Below are positions 47,415 through 60,208 of a stretch of 64,000 bases of DNA, piece by piece; position 1 is the stretch's first letter, and each line of letters starts with the position of its first letter. The notes under the pieces are model-generated. The model saw only the letters and a program-made list of their open reading frames with translations. It ran no database searches and was not told the origin of the DNA. A program made the translations under genes and the position numbers. The stretch is taken from NCBI GenBank assembly GCA_015179125.1, contig WHVA01000175.1, positions 1-64,000 on the forward strand, written 5' to 3'. The stretch comes from Gautieria morchelliformis (Eukaryota; Basidiomycota; Agaricomycetes; Gomphales; Gomphaceae).

Positions 47415-50400
47415 TCATAGGAATACATCGAAGTCTGAGAATGGTGTATCAGTGCCATCACTCCCGCTGCCACTGCCCCAACCCTCCTTGCTGGCATCTT
47501 CGATAGCCAGTTTTTCAATGGCTCCTGTCAGTTCCGGCACACCCTGTAAAGATTCAATGTCTTCTTCTGCATTTTTGCGGGCGTATAGCCACGGACAATC
47601 CAGAGATTCGCATTTAATATCTTCCGCCGGTAAGCTCCTGGTACAACTTACACAAACCGCGTGCGTCGCTGTCAGACGGTGCTCAGCCTCCTGCAGGCGG
47701 CCTTGCAATGCATGCAACGACTCTTGTGGATTGCGCTTGCAGCGCCGACAAACAACTAAGAACCAGGATATCGACCATTCAAGGAATACTCCAAGCGATC
47801 TACTTACCTTCGTCTGTGCTTGTACGGCATAGGACACAATGACTGCTCTGATAATGTGACTCGATACCTGTCCTTTCTTCGTCTCTGAGGTCTTTTCCGT
47901 GAACATCGTTTTCCGCTTTAGCTTTCTCTGGGGAAGCAGGTACAGCTCCTGCATGGTCTGCCACAGCGCCTTTCACCATAATGTTGTACCAGCTTCTCAC
48001 ATCCGCCCCTATCAGGTTAAAAACCCGCTCAAGTGGTGGGATAAGGACTCTTGATATGTAGTACTCTGTGTCGATGCGTTTGTTACTAATTTATTAAGGT
48101 CAATAACGCCAAGTAACGCACATATACAAGTATGTTGTACCTGTTGTGAAGCAGCTCTTCGGGGGCAACTGCTCTATCCACCAGTTTCAGGCCTGGCTCT
48201 CCGCGAGTAATGACATACGGGATCCGCTCGCCATATTGTGGCTCGTCGTTTACGTCCTGCAGTATACGACGAGCCGCGACTGCGGCTCCGGGCGGCGGTG
48301 GTATTTTGTCACTAAACTTGGGAGTGATTTCCAGTTCACACTGGTATTAGGCAACATACCTATATGTCCCCAGCCTGACTTCTTTGGCAAATATGAAATC
48401 CTGCGCCGACACTGAGCCCTCAAGAATTTGTGTCCAGGACTTTTGACAATATTCTTTGATTTCACTGAGGTCTTGAGATCGAAAAAGGATCCTGATGCTA
48501 TTACTTCAGAATACCGACAGCATACGTTCTACTTCAATACTTACTTTAGGCACCTCTCCACCATCTTCTGTTGGGCCGGAATGCCATCTCGCCTTACAGT
48601 CTCAATCCCTTTCGCGTCAAATACAGGTTCTTCGTCGTCTGGACGTTCATATTTGAAGCCAACATAACGCTTCTTGGCCATAAGCACGCAGGGCAAATAA
48701 ACCTTCAAGCAGATTGAGCCTCTGGGCCTCAGACGGCATGTCAAGTTTGCACACCTTCTCAAATTTAAGCTTAATCGGGACAGGGTTTTGTGCTGTTACT
48801 GCATCTGCCATCTCATTACCGATGAGAAAGGCTTGTTTTTTGGTCCTCCCCTGCAAGTAGATGAATACAGAGTCGGTGTCCCCGTACACGACCCGCGCGC
48901 CCCACTTGCTGCTTGACTCGATAAGTTCAATCGCCTGCAGGCAGAATGGCAAAAACATGACAATTGTGCGCAGTGTTAGTAAGGACTCCTACCTTCTCCA
49001 ACGTTTCGCGGCCGCTTTGTACAATGGCATCAGCAATCTCGACTGCAGGCATCCGGCCAGAAAAGGTCGCGCTTGTGTAACCATAAGTTACATTGGCAAT
49101 ATATTTCAGACCTAGCTGACGAGCTTCGAGGACTCGCATTAACGCCTGAATTGTGCCGCAGTGGAAAGTCAAATTTTTAGAGAGGATATGAGAATTTGAC
49201 CACCTTATCTCCACGTGCGCCTTTCATAGCTTGCTTGACCATGACACGAGTGTCCAATAGCTCGGTCAACATTTTCCCTAGTAAGCCCTTACGAACCTCA
49301 GGCTTCACAAAGATCAGGCCATTGGGAGAAACTATGGGACCATATCAGTGAAAGCAGCCAATGTAAGTAAAAAAGGATCCCACTAGTCAGGTGCTCTTGC
49401 AACATATTCAATAGCCCCGGTGGATGCTCGAGGTGATCCACGACACCGAACTTGTTCTTCCCCTTGAAGTTCTGGATCCGGCCCAGGCAAGTAGAATAAC
49501 AATAATTATAAGCGATCATGACAGAGGGATATAAAGATTGGAAGTCGAGTACAACAACAGGGCCTTTATAGAAGGCGGAATACGGCTCCATGATCAACGG
49601 CATACACTCTGCCGCGTTCTGTTTTCCAACCTACTCAACAATGTGTCATTAGGGTGCCTCGGAGATCGATTCAAGGAAACTGACGTCGGCTTTACTAGGA
49701 GATATGAGCACGAAACCTTCCGGTTTGGCTATACGAAACATGAAAGACTCTACTTTGAACTGGGACCCGCGGCTGATCACAGAGAAAAAGTCTATCCCGA
49801 ACACTCTTGCAAATTCGCTAGATACGAGGCCATCAATATCTGCTTAATCGAACACTTGGGTTCACGCACGCAGTCTTGGTTACAACCTCAGCTGCATCCA
49901 ACATTTCGAGTAACATACACGTTCGACTCATGAAGTATGTTAATACACGAGCGGTTTGGGCGGGTACAGGGCTATTGAACCATTCCATTAGCGTTGCAGC
50001 TGAGTATTTCGGTACACTGCCCCACTCTTGTCAGCGTCCTATCCGGAATACAACATGACGAGGACATACCGTCTGTTCAACAAGTGAAAAACGACGTTTT
50101 CAAAGCTGTACATATTGAGCGAAAGTTCGACCCGCATGATTCTCCATACGTTCAGCACATGTCGTCCTACTACTTTAAATGTCGACGTGTTTTGCATGCC
50201 CCACTGGTCTGAGCCGCCACCCGGCTGTCGTATCGGCGCACGACCTATGGTATCGCTTACATCGAGGCCTTCGAAAGACAAGTTTACGAAAGAGAATCAG
50301 ATGTATAGGCTAAATCACGCACCAAATGTCTTTCCTCTAGCCTGCAGGTAGCCCCATGACGCTGCTTGAACCTCCCAGCCTGCTACTATGTCAGGGTCGA

Positions 50401-53151
50401 GCTCCAAAATAACGTCGATAACGCTATTGATTAGATCAAGTTCACTGGACACGATCTTGACATCCCCTGCTTCAGGCGCCATGCGCGCATCAAAATGCTC
50501 TGACTCGACTGCAATAACACCGGTCTTATATGCTATAACTGAGTGCTCGGGCATGTGATCATCTTGGAAGCTGTAGAACACAGCGAGGATCTCATCCACG
50601 CTTGGGTTGGGGACTTTTCGACCTGAAAAACTTGCTAAAAGGTAGTTATATCAACGAGTGAAGGCAAACTGGTATTTATGCATACCAAAAACTTCCGTAG
50701 CGAGAATAGACATATTTGGTCTTTCGCGAGTGGATTTCGAACGGGCATTTAGAGTGGCCTTGAAGCCATAGATGTTAGTTTGAGTCTGACCATCGATCTT
50801 TCACGTGGTCAATGTCTCATAGAGCCCCGCACCTAGGTTTGGAAGTAATCCTTACATGTGATTTGCGCTTTGTCCTCTTCTCCAGGTTCTTCTCACGTCG
50901 TTTATCGCCTTTGTTCTGTTCGACCTTCTTTAGCCACTCAGATATCATTTTGCGACTAGGTGGGCAACTTCCATATTCCCACCCACCCACGCCCTCAGGC
51001 TGCAAAGGCTCTGGGTTTACTGTCTCATCTTCTTCTATATCCCAGGGCGACAGACAAGCGATTCCTGACCCCCGCGTGAGGTCAAAAAGCAGACCGGCAT
51101 ATTCTCTTGGACGTTCTGGAAGGTCTTCCCAGACGGAGTAATATGGGTCGCGGTATTCCTTGTATTGAATACTATGCGCAGGAACAGTAGCATAGAGAGT
51201 ACTGGCTCCAGGCGGAGGCCGAGAATACATATAGCCCCGTGTGCTGAGCTTCAGGGGCGGGAAGTTTCCTTCTAATGAGCGGTGTGGTTCTATGGATGGG
51301 CTAGAAATTAAGATTGAGCGTTCTACGTCAAGCTTTGGACGTTTCGCAGGACGTTTATCTTCTTCTCCGAGTGTCACCGTCAGAGTACTGGAGCTTGTGA
51401 GGAAAGAGCCTATATCAAGCTTCACATCTTCCACTCCACGATCAGTAAAGGGCCCAGCCCTAGGGCTTTCGTCGAGGATGGGTGCCATCAAACTTTCTTC
51501 CAAGACGGGCAGGGGACAGCACGAAGGCGATGATGCCTTAACTCCTTCGGGGCGTGTTAGGGGTGGGGAAAACGCATCCGAGTTGGCGGGATGGTCTAGG
51601 ACGGCGCCCGACGCATCTCGTCGAAAAGAGGAAACCTCAGCGTCGAGGGCATGTGGTTCTGGTCCATATAACGATGTCGCATCAGAAGATAGCACACTTT
51701 GGCACATTTTACTGGTTAAAAGCTGTGGAAGAGACTTTGAAATGTCGGGATCGACTGTGGAGTCTTCCGCAAATTGGAGCTTTGGTGGAGGTTCCTCTTC
51801 AGCATCGGGATCCGCTCTGACTCGATATAAGCGACAAATTAGTATCTTATATTCAAGGCTTACCCATGTTCATCATCTTCGCCTTCCTCGTCGTCACCTC
51901 TGTCTCGCAAACCGGCCTGTCGTTCATCATCTCTGACGAGCTTGTTCATTTCCTGGCTTGACAGCATGGACTCGTCAACTTCGAGCTCTCCAACATCATG
52001 CCCACCATTATCGACAGTCATAACACTCCAGTTTTGGATATAATCGGTACTGGTCTTGTCCACTCCGTTATTTTGATCACGTCTGGGTCTCCACGTCCTC
52101 TTTTCCGAGCCCCACAAAGCTTCGACGCTCTCAAAAGTACTCATGACCCAGTTTTCCCAAGGTTTGTTTCGTTCTCTGTAAGCCAGACCTTCAGTCTTCT
52201 CGCACCTGTTGGAAAGGAGTACCCGGAGGCGTTCAATATCTACCCACTCGCCTCCCTTGCCGCGCTTGTGCTCACTGAGGGGTTTGGGAATGTCTGGAGA
52301 AGCGGAGAGCCCGTTGGCAATACGACGGCGGCGCTCATCCTCCCAAAGCTCACGGACACTAGGAATGAGAGGATCGGCCGGTAGAGGGGGTGAGGGAACA
52401 CGTAGAGAGGAATGAATATCGCGGGCTTCAAGGCCATGCCTGTTATGAATTTGGTGGGAGCAAACGTCAAGCTCCAGCGAAAGGCGGGATTCTTTGAAAT
52501 AGGGGGACGGAGGCAGGGACTCAGTGATAAGGATATCACTAAGCTCTTCACAACCCTCGGTCTCGCCGCGGAGGAAGACTTCACCGAGGTCCACCCACCC
52601 ACAACCATAAAGGCAAAAATCGCACATAAACTGTAATGGATAGCTGAGATGACTTTCGTACGTAGTGAACTTTGTCCTCATGATCCCACCCGACTGCAGA
52701 AGGGTAACAGTACGTGAGATGTACGCGGGATCCGCGACAAGAATCTTGAGAAATGGTTGATAGACAGTGTGGAACCCATAGAAAGGGACACCTTTAACTA
52801 GAATTATGGCTCGGATATACTCTGCGTTCGGACCATAAGGGTTGCGGTGGAGAGAGAGAGCAAGGGCATGATTGAGCGAGTTCGTGAGTTTACGTAGATA
52901 GCTTTTCACTATTCGAAGTTTTACGTGAGTATGGTGTGAGATGTTGAAGGATTCGTACCTCTGTCTGGGTTGAGGGACTCATAGTAATCAACAAAGAAGT
53001 AGGGGTACACTTGATGTACATGAAGACAAGCACGCTGTCCTCCTGACGATAAACCATATATACGGATTACAGGCACCTTGGGCAGAGTCGAATCGTCGAG
53101 AGGCCCTGGCCTCGCCAGTGCATAGTCGATATTGTCCAGTCGAACACGCAT
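47415..53151 (-). CDS. REV3: DNA polymerase zeta catalytic subunit REV3
   Basis: REV3 with REV7 forms the translesion polymerase that extends from damaged bases and causes most induced mutation. The N-terminal B-family part (MRVRLDNIDYALARPGP, then YGLSSGGQRACLHVHQVYPY) is followed by GPNAEYIRAIILVKGVPFYG. A long acidic, disordered linker lies at about 52300-50900. The exonuclease-like domain has ELDPDIVAGWEVQ. Polymerase motifs are all present: DFQSLYPSVMIAYNYCYSTC (II), KYIANVTYGYTSATFSGRMP (III) and VVYGDTDSVFIYL (I), then KKRYVGFKYE. The C-terminus has the two Cys clusters (HCVLCR, VVCRRCKR; AVCVSCTR, CESLDC) that bind zinc and the Fe-S cluster region, ending at 47415. More than ten short introns. 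It is head-to-head with the dysferlin-domain gene, with only 75 bases between starts. Appears whole. Confidence 0.92.
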
Positions 53152-53226
53152 CTAGGTACTTAGGTAGGACATAGTACAAAGGTACTTACAACAGGCAGCA
53201 GCGTAGTCACGTGACGATCGTCACTG
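53152..53226. promoter_or_regulatory. Shared divergent promoter region of REV3 and the dysferlin-domain gene
   Basis: Only 75 bases separate the two start codons. The segment contains a TCACGTGACGATCGTCACTGA stretch (its CACGTGAC core is an E-box, CACGTG, at 53208-53213). Any core promoter elements of both genes must lie here or inside the transcribed parts. Confidence 0.4.
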
Positions 53227-54679
53227 ATGGCATCTCCTAGCGGGCCAAGTCCTCCAGAGTGGATGCGAGCATGTGAGTCCTCGTTGGCCGATGGTGCGAG
53301 GGCGCACGTCCGAGAGATACAGGAGAAGCGGTCTTCTCATTTTTCAATATTTTCCATCCCCCGGCCCAAGGAGGGTAAGGGCAAGTCGGACAAGAGCAAA
53401 GCTGTTCCTCCTGCATCACCTCAAGTAACAGAGCCTATTCTGGTTGAGTTCAGAGACAAGAGGAGAAACAGAGAGGATGAAGGCAAATCTGACAAGTTTA
53501 AATGGGCATTTGTCTACGAGAATCAGCGCGGGTACGTCGTCGCTCCACGCTAACTTCCAACCACTCGACGGTCGCCACAGGATCACCATGTTTTCTACTG
53601 CATACTATTCCAGCCGCTCATTACTTCCCCACGACCCCCCCCCTTTCACTGTGCCCGACGTAAGCGAAACCTCACACAACCAGCACCCAAACCACACCCC
53701 TCCCAATGTTACGCTTACCACGTACCCTCTTCCTGATCCAACATGGCGCTGGGTTTCAAAATCATGGCTTGTTGATATGCGAGGGGATGGGGATGTTCAA
53801 CACGATGGGTAAGTATTCCGTGTCTTCTCTTACCTGTGCCTACCTGGCTTCGATCTGTCCAGCTTCGAATACAACTGGTTTTTTCGTCGTCATGGGTGGA
53901 GACCCCAAGCTGGGTGGTGTGGTTGTGGGGGATATGTTCGCAGACGTCGTTGGATCCGACTTATGATGCGTCCGTCCGATGCGCGACTTCAAGCCGAGGC
54001 TGCTATTGAAGAGGGTAGTCGTGAGGATGAAGCGAACAGATCTGAAACAACCAGAGAACAACTTGCTGGACACACGCACATATGGAAAGGAGATGAGAAT
54101 GATTGGAACCGGGTGCGGAAAGCGCTCATGAGCCTTACCGGGGACGGTCCAAAGCTTGATCTTTGGGCAGACTGGCTCAGGGACCTTATCGGCGAAAACA
54201 TTTTCTCCTCCGCACATTTAAGGGAAACCACCGAAGATGATTCCACGGACAAAACGCCAAATACACAGACAGAACCTCTAGCGGATGATGTTTCGAGATC
54301 ACAAGAACGCCCACGCTGGGAGTGGATGCTTGCAGTCCTTCGTGAACATGTAAGGCCTACCCATTTATCTTCTTGTTCGCATCGGAGTATTGAAACATGG
54401 GTCGCTCGCGTTTCCTAGGGCAGAGAGCTACGTAGTTGCTTCGTATACCCTGATTCCAGAGCACACCTCCGGGAAATGTTAGTGATGTCAGGCCTCCTAC
54501 AGAACACTGTTTTTGGAGATCCCAGTTCAGGGCCATATATGTCTTCACCTCCTACGCGCGCACCACGTTCTATATCTACTCAACTGCTAGGTCCAGGTGA
54601 TTTCTGGAGTCAAGGTAGTGGACTGAATCTCGCTGCATTCTCAGCCGACAGGTTTGAACAATGTAGAGGCGCTCGATAG
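53227..54679 (+). CDS. Dysferlin-domain protein, peroxin (PEX23/30-like)
   Basis: Fungal proteins with a DysF domain (Pex23, Pex30, Spo73 families) act in peroxisome or membrane biogenesis at the ER. The protein begins MASPSGPSPPEWMRA and has FKWAFVYENQRG joined by a short intron to ITMFSTAYYSSRSLLPHDPP, the DysFN part; then DPTWRWVSKSWLVDM and, after another intron, FEYNWFFRRHGWRPQ and GYVRRRRWIRLMMR, the DysFC arginine-tryptophan signature. No membrane helix is evident, so it is closer to the soluble DysF type. A charged helical segment follows (WKGDENDWNRVRKALMSL and LDLWADWLRDLIGENIF). A final exon after an intron at about 54349-54418 gives GRELRSCFVYP to the stop at 54679; an alternative acceptor would end the protein earlier. 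Confidence 0.7.
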
Positions 54680-54869
54680 GCTATAGCTCAATAGAAGGAA
54701 ATGATTTCACGCTAAGAGACGAGCAGATTGAGACATGTCACCATCGCTTATGTAACTGTGACTTCGTAGAAAATTCATAGTGCCCAGAAAAAGTGTAGAG
54801 AGAGGAACACCAGTCGTGAGTTTCAATGCTGCCACTTACATGGACACCTGACAATATGGCTATAGGGTC
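54680..54869. other. Short intergenic gap
   Basis: 190 bases between the stop of the dysferlin-domain gene and the helicase start; nothing distinct. Confidence 0.4.
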
Positions 54870-57800
54870 TTGGTTGACCATCTCATGCGTTTGGCTCGAG
54901 TTATCTTTAGACGCTATCTCAACACCTGCATTATTTCTTCCGACTCTGCATCTTTCAGGTTGGCGCAACATCTAATCCCCCAAAAGCGATCGCTTTCCGA
55001 TTCACCCCCGACGTCTGGACAACCTCTGGACGAGGCTCAAGTACCAAGAGCAAAGCACATTCGGCTTGACACTACTCGTTCCAGGCCGCGCATTGACCGT
55101 TCCAGGTACCTCCCAACTGTATCGCAAAGATGTGACACAGAAGTACACAGTCAGCCAGTTGCATCGTCGAGTCAAACTTCCGTTGCCTGTGGGACATCTC
55201 AATCCATTCCTAATTCCTTGCCTGTAGGCAGCAGTCAAGCACAAGATTCCGACCATCGCCATGATGACATACCGTCTCATCCCCATACCAATCAATCAAT
55301 GGAACTCCATCCTGTGTGGAATAATAAGTCAGAGTCGCACTCTCAACGAAATGTAGATAATGTATTGACCCACCGTGACGTTCGAGGCGTCAGCTCTCGA
55401 GCCGGTTCAACTTCACGTAGCATATCGTGCACTGAGCATTGCAGACATTTACACACAGCAACCCAGATTCCATCGCGAAGAAGGAGCACAGAAAATCCCA
55501 TACAAGCTTATCCCGAGGCTGTGATGTCCTCCGCTAAAAAAACGCGCGCCTCTCGTCCTCGTCAACGGCCTTCTAAACCGTCTAGATCGTCTAGCCGACC
55601 ACAGGATGTCGGTAGAAAGTCGTCGCCCACCCCCAAATCTCATTCCGCAATTCTTGGTCAACTAAACGGTCCCCTCCGCGATCTAGCCTATATCAAGTCA
55701 TGCTATAATCCGGACGAATCATTGGAATTCAACCCTAAGTGGATGGATGATCCGAAGTCACCCCTTTCCAACTATGTCCGAGAAATAACGGGCAAGTCCC
55801 CAACCTTCAGTGCCATCAAAGGCACTATCGATTCCAAGACATACTATCGGTGGGTCAGTCCTAGATACTTGATAGCATACCTAACCTATATTATCTCGTT
55901 AGCTGTTCTGTCACTGCTGACGAGAGCCTCAATATCGTGGGAGAGGGCGACAGTCCATCAAAGAAGAAAGCGGAACAACTTGCCGCTCTTGCCGCTGTTT
56001 TGCAACTAGTCGCGCAAAAACTGGTATGTGCGTTAATATGCCAATATGATGCCCTCTGAGATATTACCAGATCCCCAAACAGAGGTCACAACGTCCAGCT
56101 GCGACCGCCCCTGCTGAACCCCCTCCTACCTCTGTGGTCGTATCGGATGGCTCTGAAGTTACATACGATCGTGCTCAGGCATTTATGGATTACTACTGCC
56201 GTCGCTTCGGCTTTGGTAAGCCGGATATTAATTTTGAGCAGACAAACAAACACAAGGGATACTCGTCATGGGACGCCATCATGCTTGTAGATGGACGACG
56301 GATTGGCTTAGGATCTGGACCAAACAAAAAGTTAGCCCAGATCGCCTGCTACCTTGATGTGGCCCAATACCTCGAAAGCTGCGACAAGGAATTATGGAAT
56401 GAGTACGTGGAGGCCGCGAAAACAGGCAAAGACGTGGGATTGGCACCCAGTGTCTACTTTAGCATGGGTGATAGCCTGGATAGCGAGATACGCGATCTGT
56501 GCGCGGACATTAGAGGAAGCGCTCTCTACAAAAACAGACCAATCGTTGAATCTGGCCAGGCAAGGTCTGACGCAGCGATTCAGATAATCTCACCATTGCC
56601 CAGTCGACCATGGCACTCCCGCTCCCCCCAATTCTATTCTGCGAAATCCGAACAGCTATCTGCTAAACGGAAGGCATATCTTCAAGACCCCAGACATGAA
56701 ACTATGCGTGCGCAGCGTGCATCTCTTCCCGTGACTGCACAAGCTGCCGACATCCTCGACCAAATTACCAAAAACGACGTTACTATATGCATGGCGGCAA
56801 CGGGTTCTGGAAAGACGACACAGATCCCGCAGCTTTTACTTGATGATGCCATCGATCGTGGCAAAGGTGCTTTCTGTAATATTGTCTGCACACAGCCGCG
56901 ACGCATTGCCGCGATTAGCGTAGCTCAGCGCGTCGCCAATGAGCGTGGCGAATCCCTTGGTCCACGAAGCAGCATTGGATATCAGGTCCGCTTCGATGCG
57001 AAGTTACCCGACCTGTATGGTTCAGTCACATTCTGCACTACTGGTATCTTTCTCAAGCGTATGCAGAATGCGCTTTTAGGTGGAGCGTCCAACGGCAGAA
57101 GTTTGGATGACGTGACGCACATTGTGGTAGACGAAGTTCACGAGCGGGACGTGGATACTGATTTGTTACTTGTCGTTTTAAAGCGACTACTGGCTGAGCG
57201 GAAGGCCCAGAACAGACCCATCAAAATCATTCTCATGAGCGCAACCATTGATCCTACACTTTTTCAGGAATATTTCAAGAATGAGCGTGGGCTCCCGGCA
57301 CCCGTAATCGAGGTTCCTGGGCGTTCCTTCCCCGTCGTAAAACATTTCCTGGATGAGACGATACCGGTTTTGTCTGATCCTTCGCGAGGTACTTCGTGGG
57401 TGTTCCGCGAAGAATCGGTGCTCAAGTATATTGAACGCGAGCTTGGACCTGAGTCGACAATAGCCTTAAGAGATCCTAGAGCGAGGCCGCTAGTTCATCC
57501 CGATCGCAAAGATGGTATAGACGATCTAGAGCTTCCTCACCCACTCGTTGCACTCACAGTCGCGCACGTTCTTGACATCTCTGATTCTGGTCACGTCCTT
57601 GTTTTCCTTCCTGGATGGGACGATATCATAACCATACAACGGATTCTCCTGGATCGCAACAAGCTCCCGCTCCGTAACATCAATTTTTCCGATCCCAGCC
57701 GGTTCGCCATTCATCTCCTACACTCCACTATCCCAGTCCAAGAACAGCAAGCCGTCTTTGAACCACCGCCCAGCGGAGTCCGTCGCATCATTTTGGCAAC

Positions 57801-59532
57801 CAATATCGCAGAAACATCCATCACGATTCCTGACGTGGTTTATGTAGTAGACACGGGAAAGATCAAGGAAAACCGTTATGATCCGGAACGTCATATGTCA
57901 TCTCTAGTATCTGCATGGGTCGGGTCATCGAATTTGAATCAACGTGCTGGGCGTGCAGGACGGCACCGTCCTGGAGAATATTTTGGAATCCTTGGACAAC
58001 GGCGCGCTCAGGAGCTCCATCCTTACCAGACAGTTGAAATGAAGCGCGTCGATTTAAGTAACGTTGTCATGCACGTCAAGGCTCTCGACTTCCCGGGGAT
58101 GGAGGTTGAAGAGGTTTTAGCAGCCACCATTGAGCCACCAAGCTCTGAGCGAGTAACCGCAGCTATAAACAATCTGAAAATGGTAGGTGCTTTGGGCGAC
58201 AACAAAAATCTCACCTCCCTCGGACGTGTCCTACTCCAACTTCCAGTCGACGTGCAAATGGGCCGCCTAGTACTGCTTGGAAGCTTCTTCAGATGCCTTG
58301 ACAAGGCTTTAACACTGGCAGCTATCCTGACCAACCGAGACCCTTTTTTGTCTCCACCTGCCCTGAAAAAAGAAGCCACAGCGGTGAAAATTTCGTGGAC
58401 ACCACAAGGCTTCAGGTCGGACGCTCTCGCAACATTATTTGCATACGATGCCTGGTGGAACCTCTTTAGCAAAGGCCACTATGTAGCTGCCAATCGATTT
58501 TGTAACGACAACTTTCTAGCCAAGCCGACGTTGTTGATGATGCAGAAGATTAAAGGCCAACTGCTCCATTCTTTATACCAAGCCGGAGTGATAGACGTAT
58601 CCGCCGGTGGTACTCTCGGTCATATTCCTGCCAACCGGGACCATGTTCCTCCTCAACTCAATACCAACGGCGACTCCCTACCTCTTCTTTCAGCTCTGAT
58701 CGCAACTGCTTCTCAGCCCAAGTTCGCCCTCCGTTTAAATGATAGGTGTTATCGCACCGCAAGGGATAAGGTACAGTCATTTTTATTGTGTCCGGCCTCT
58801 CTGAAATCTTCCGCTTTAGATTACCTTCATTCATCCGTCGAGTGTCAACAATGTCCGGCGGGAGGTAGCTGAATCCGCTGCCGCAGAACGTGCCGAGAGG
58901 CAAATTTTTGCATTCACCGAAAAACGACAAAATGTATCAACCGGTTCCACCAACTCTCAGACGTACCTCATGGGATCAACACGCATAGATCACCTCTCCT
59001 ATATGCTATTTGGAGCATATCGTATAGAGGTAACAGGGCGTGGTCTGGAATGCGACGAATGGCTACCCATCGTTGGTAGGATAGATGTCCTACGCGACAT
59101 TCAGCGAGTCAAGATGCTCATGGAAGCCTGTATGCTTCGGGTGTTTGAAGGCGTGAGCCGTAGCCAGAGGCGAGATTTGACCGCTCCCAGCACTTTCCGC
59201 AGAATTGGTCCTCGGGATAATGTGGATGCGGAATCAGACGAGAGCGATGACGATTTACGTGAGGATCGCAGGCTCAGCGAGATCGAGGTCAAGGAGTTAG
59301 ACTTCCTAACTCGTGATATTGTCAGCATCATGGATAGATACAGCGAAGAACGTCTTGTTACTCAATCAAGGAGGACATCACAGCCAGGTATTTATTCGCC
59401 TCTCCATATTGTTTGCATGTTAACGAGTTTCCTTTAGCCACCCCTCGAGACTCCCCTGCCCCGTCCTTTGCCGCCTACGGATCCCGTTCGAGGATTTCCA
59501 CGCCTAGCCTCGCTTCTGCCTCCTTGTCGTAA
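54870..59532 (+). CDS. DExH (DEVH) RNA helicase with two dsRNA-binding domains, DHX30/DHX9-like
   Basis: A superfamily 2 RNA helicase. The N-terminal 60 residues are arginine-rich and poor in acids (LMRLARVIFRRYLNTC), which could be a mitochondrial leader, though start choice is uncertain. A long S/R/P-rich linker follows. The first dsRBD-like domain runs from GPLRDLAYIKSCYNP to SKKKAEQLAALAAVLQL, the second from RAQAFMDYYCRRFGFG to GPNKKLAQIACYLDVAQYL. Helicase motifs: [15 protein letters not shown], Ia [86 protein letters not shown]. The ratchet region and an OB-like end follow (GSTRIDHLSYMLFGAYRIEV), then a C-terminal S-rich tail. Introns occur near 55853-55903, 56023-56071, 58772-58820 and 59389-59438. 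The two-dsRBD layout fits DHX9/DHX30 relatives; fungal roles of this type are little known. Confidence 0.85.
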
Positions 59533-60208
59533 CTCCCGACACCCGCTTCATTGCCAACTCCGAACCTCAGTCAAGCGCTATACCACTGATAGTAAAAGTT
59601 ATGGCTAGGTTAGAATTTGCTGTGTTTGGGACAAGCTTCGAGTTGGAGACGCCGATGTACACTATACCGCCCTCCGCTCTTACTAGATTGCATCCGCTTA
59701 TGTTTTCTGAACACACTGTAGCTTGCAGTATATGTTTTACTATGATGGCCAGATGGATACTTAATTAGCTATGCTATATGACACTCGAAACAGGGTCGGG
59801 ACTGTCCAGGTTCTATCCAACCAGTACTGTGCGCTTGTCACTCGCGCATCGTCTGGCGGTTTTCTTGACTCGTCTCGTCTCACCTCAGCTACTATCACTG
59901 AGCAGGAAATGGATCAATTTCTTCAAACTGTTTATGTAGCATTACAGACTCTACAAAATGGGGTGTTTTCATAGGACATGTATAAGTAGTGCGAAGTACG
60001 CCAAGCCATTTTATTCCCCTCCACGTACCTATGTTTGGATCGCGGCGTTGGAGCCAGTTATAGACATGTAGCACGTGATCTATCGGTCACGCCATGCAGT
60101 AATCCTTCTCTCGCTGCGTTGAACGTTAGCTACACGCACACCAAAGTATATTCTTATTCACGACATCAGACTCAGCACATATATCCGTCCTGGCGAATCT
60201 CGTGAAAA
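59533..60208. other. Intergenic region upstream of AP-2 alpha
   Basis: Only a short plus-strand frame (59771-59974, LTSATITEQEMDQFLQTVYV) that resembles nothing known. The remainder is the helicase 3' flank and the AP-2 alpha promoter. Confidence 0.4.

Noticed and set aside
51241-51936. 231-codon plus-strand ORF
   Set aside because: Antisense to the disordered REV3 linker; no motif or splice support.
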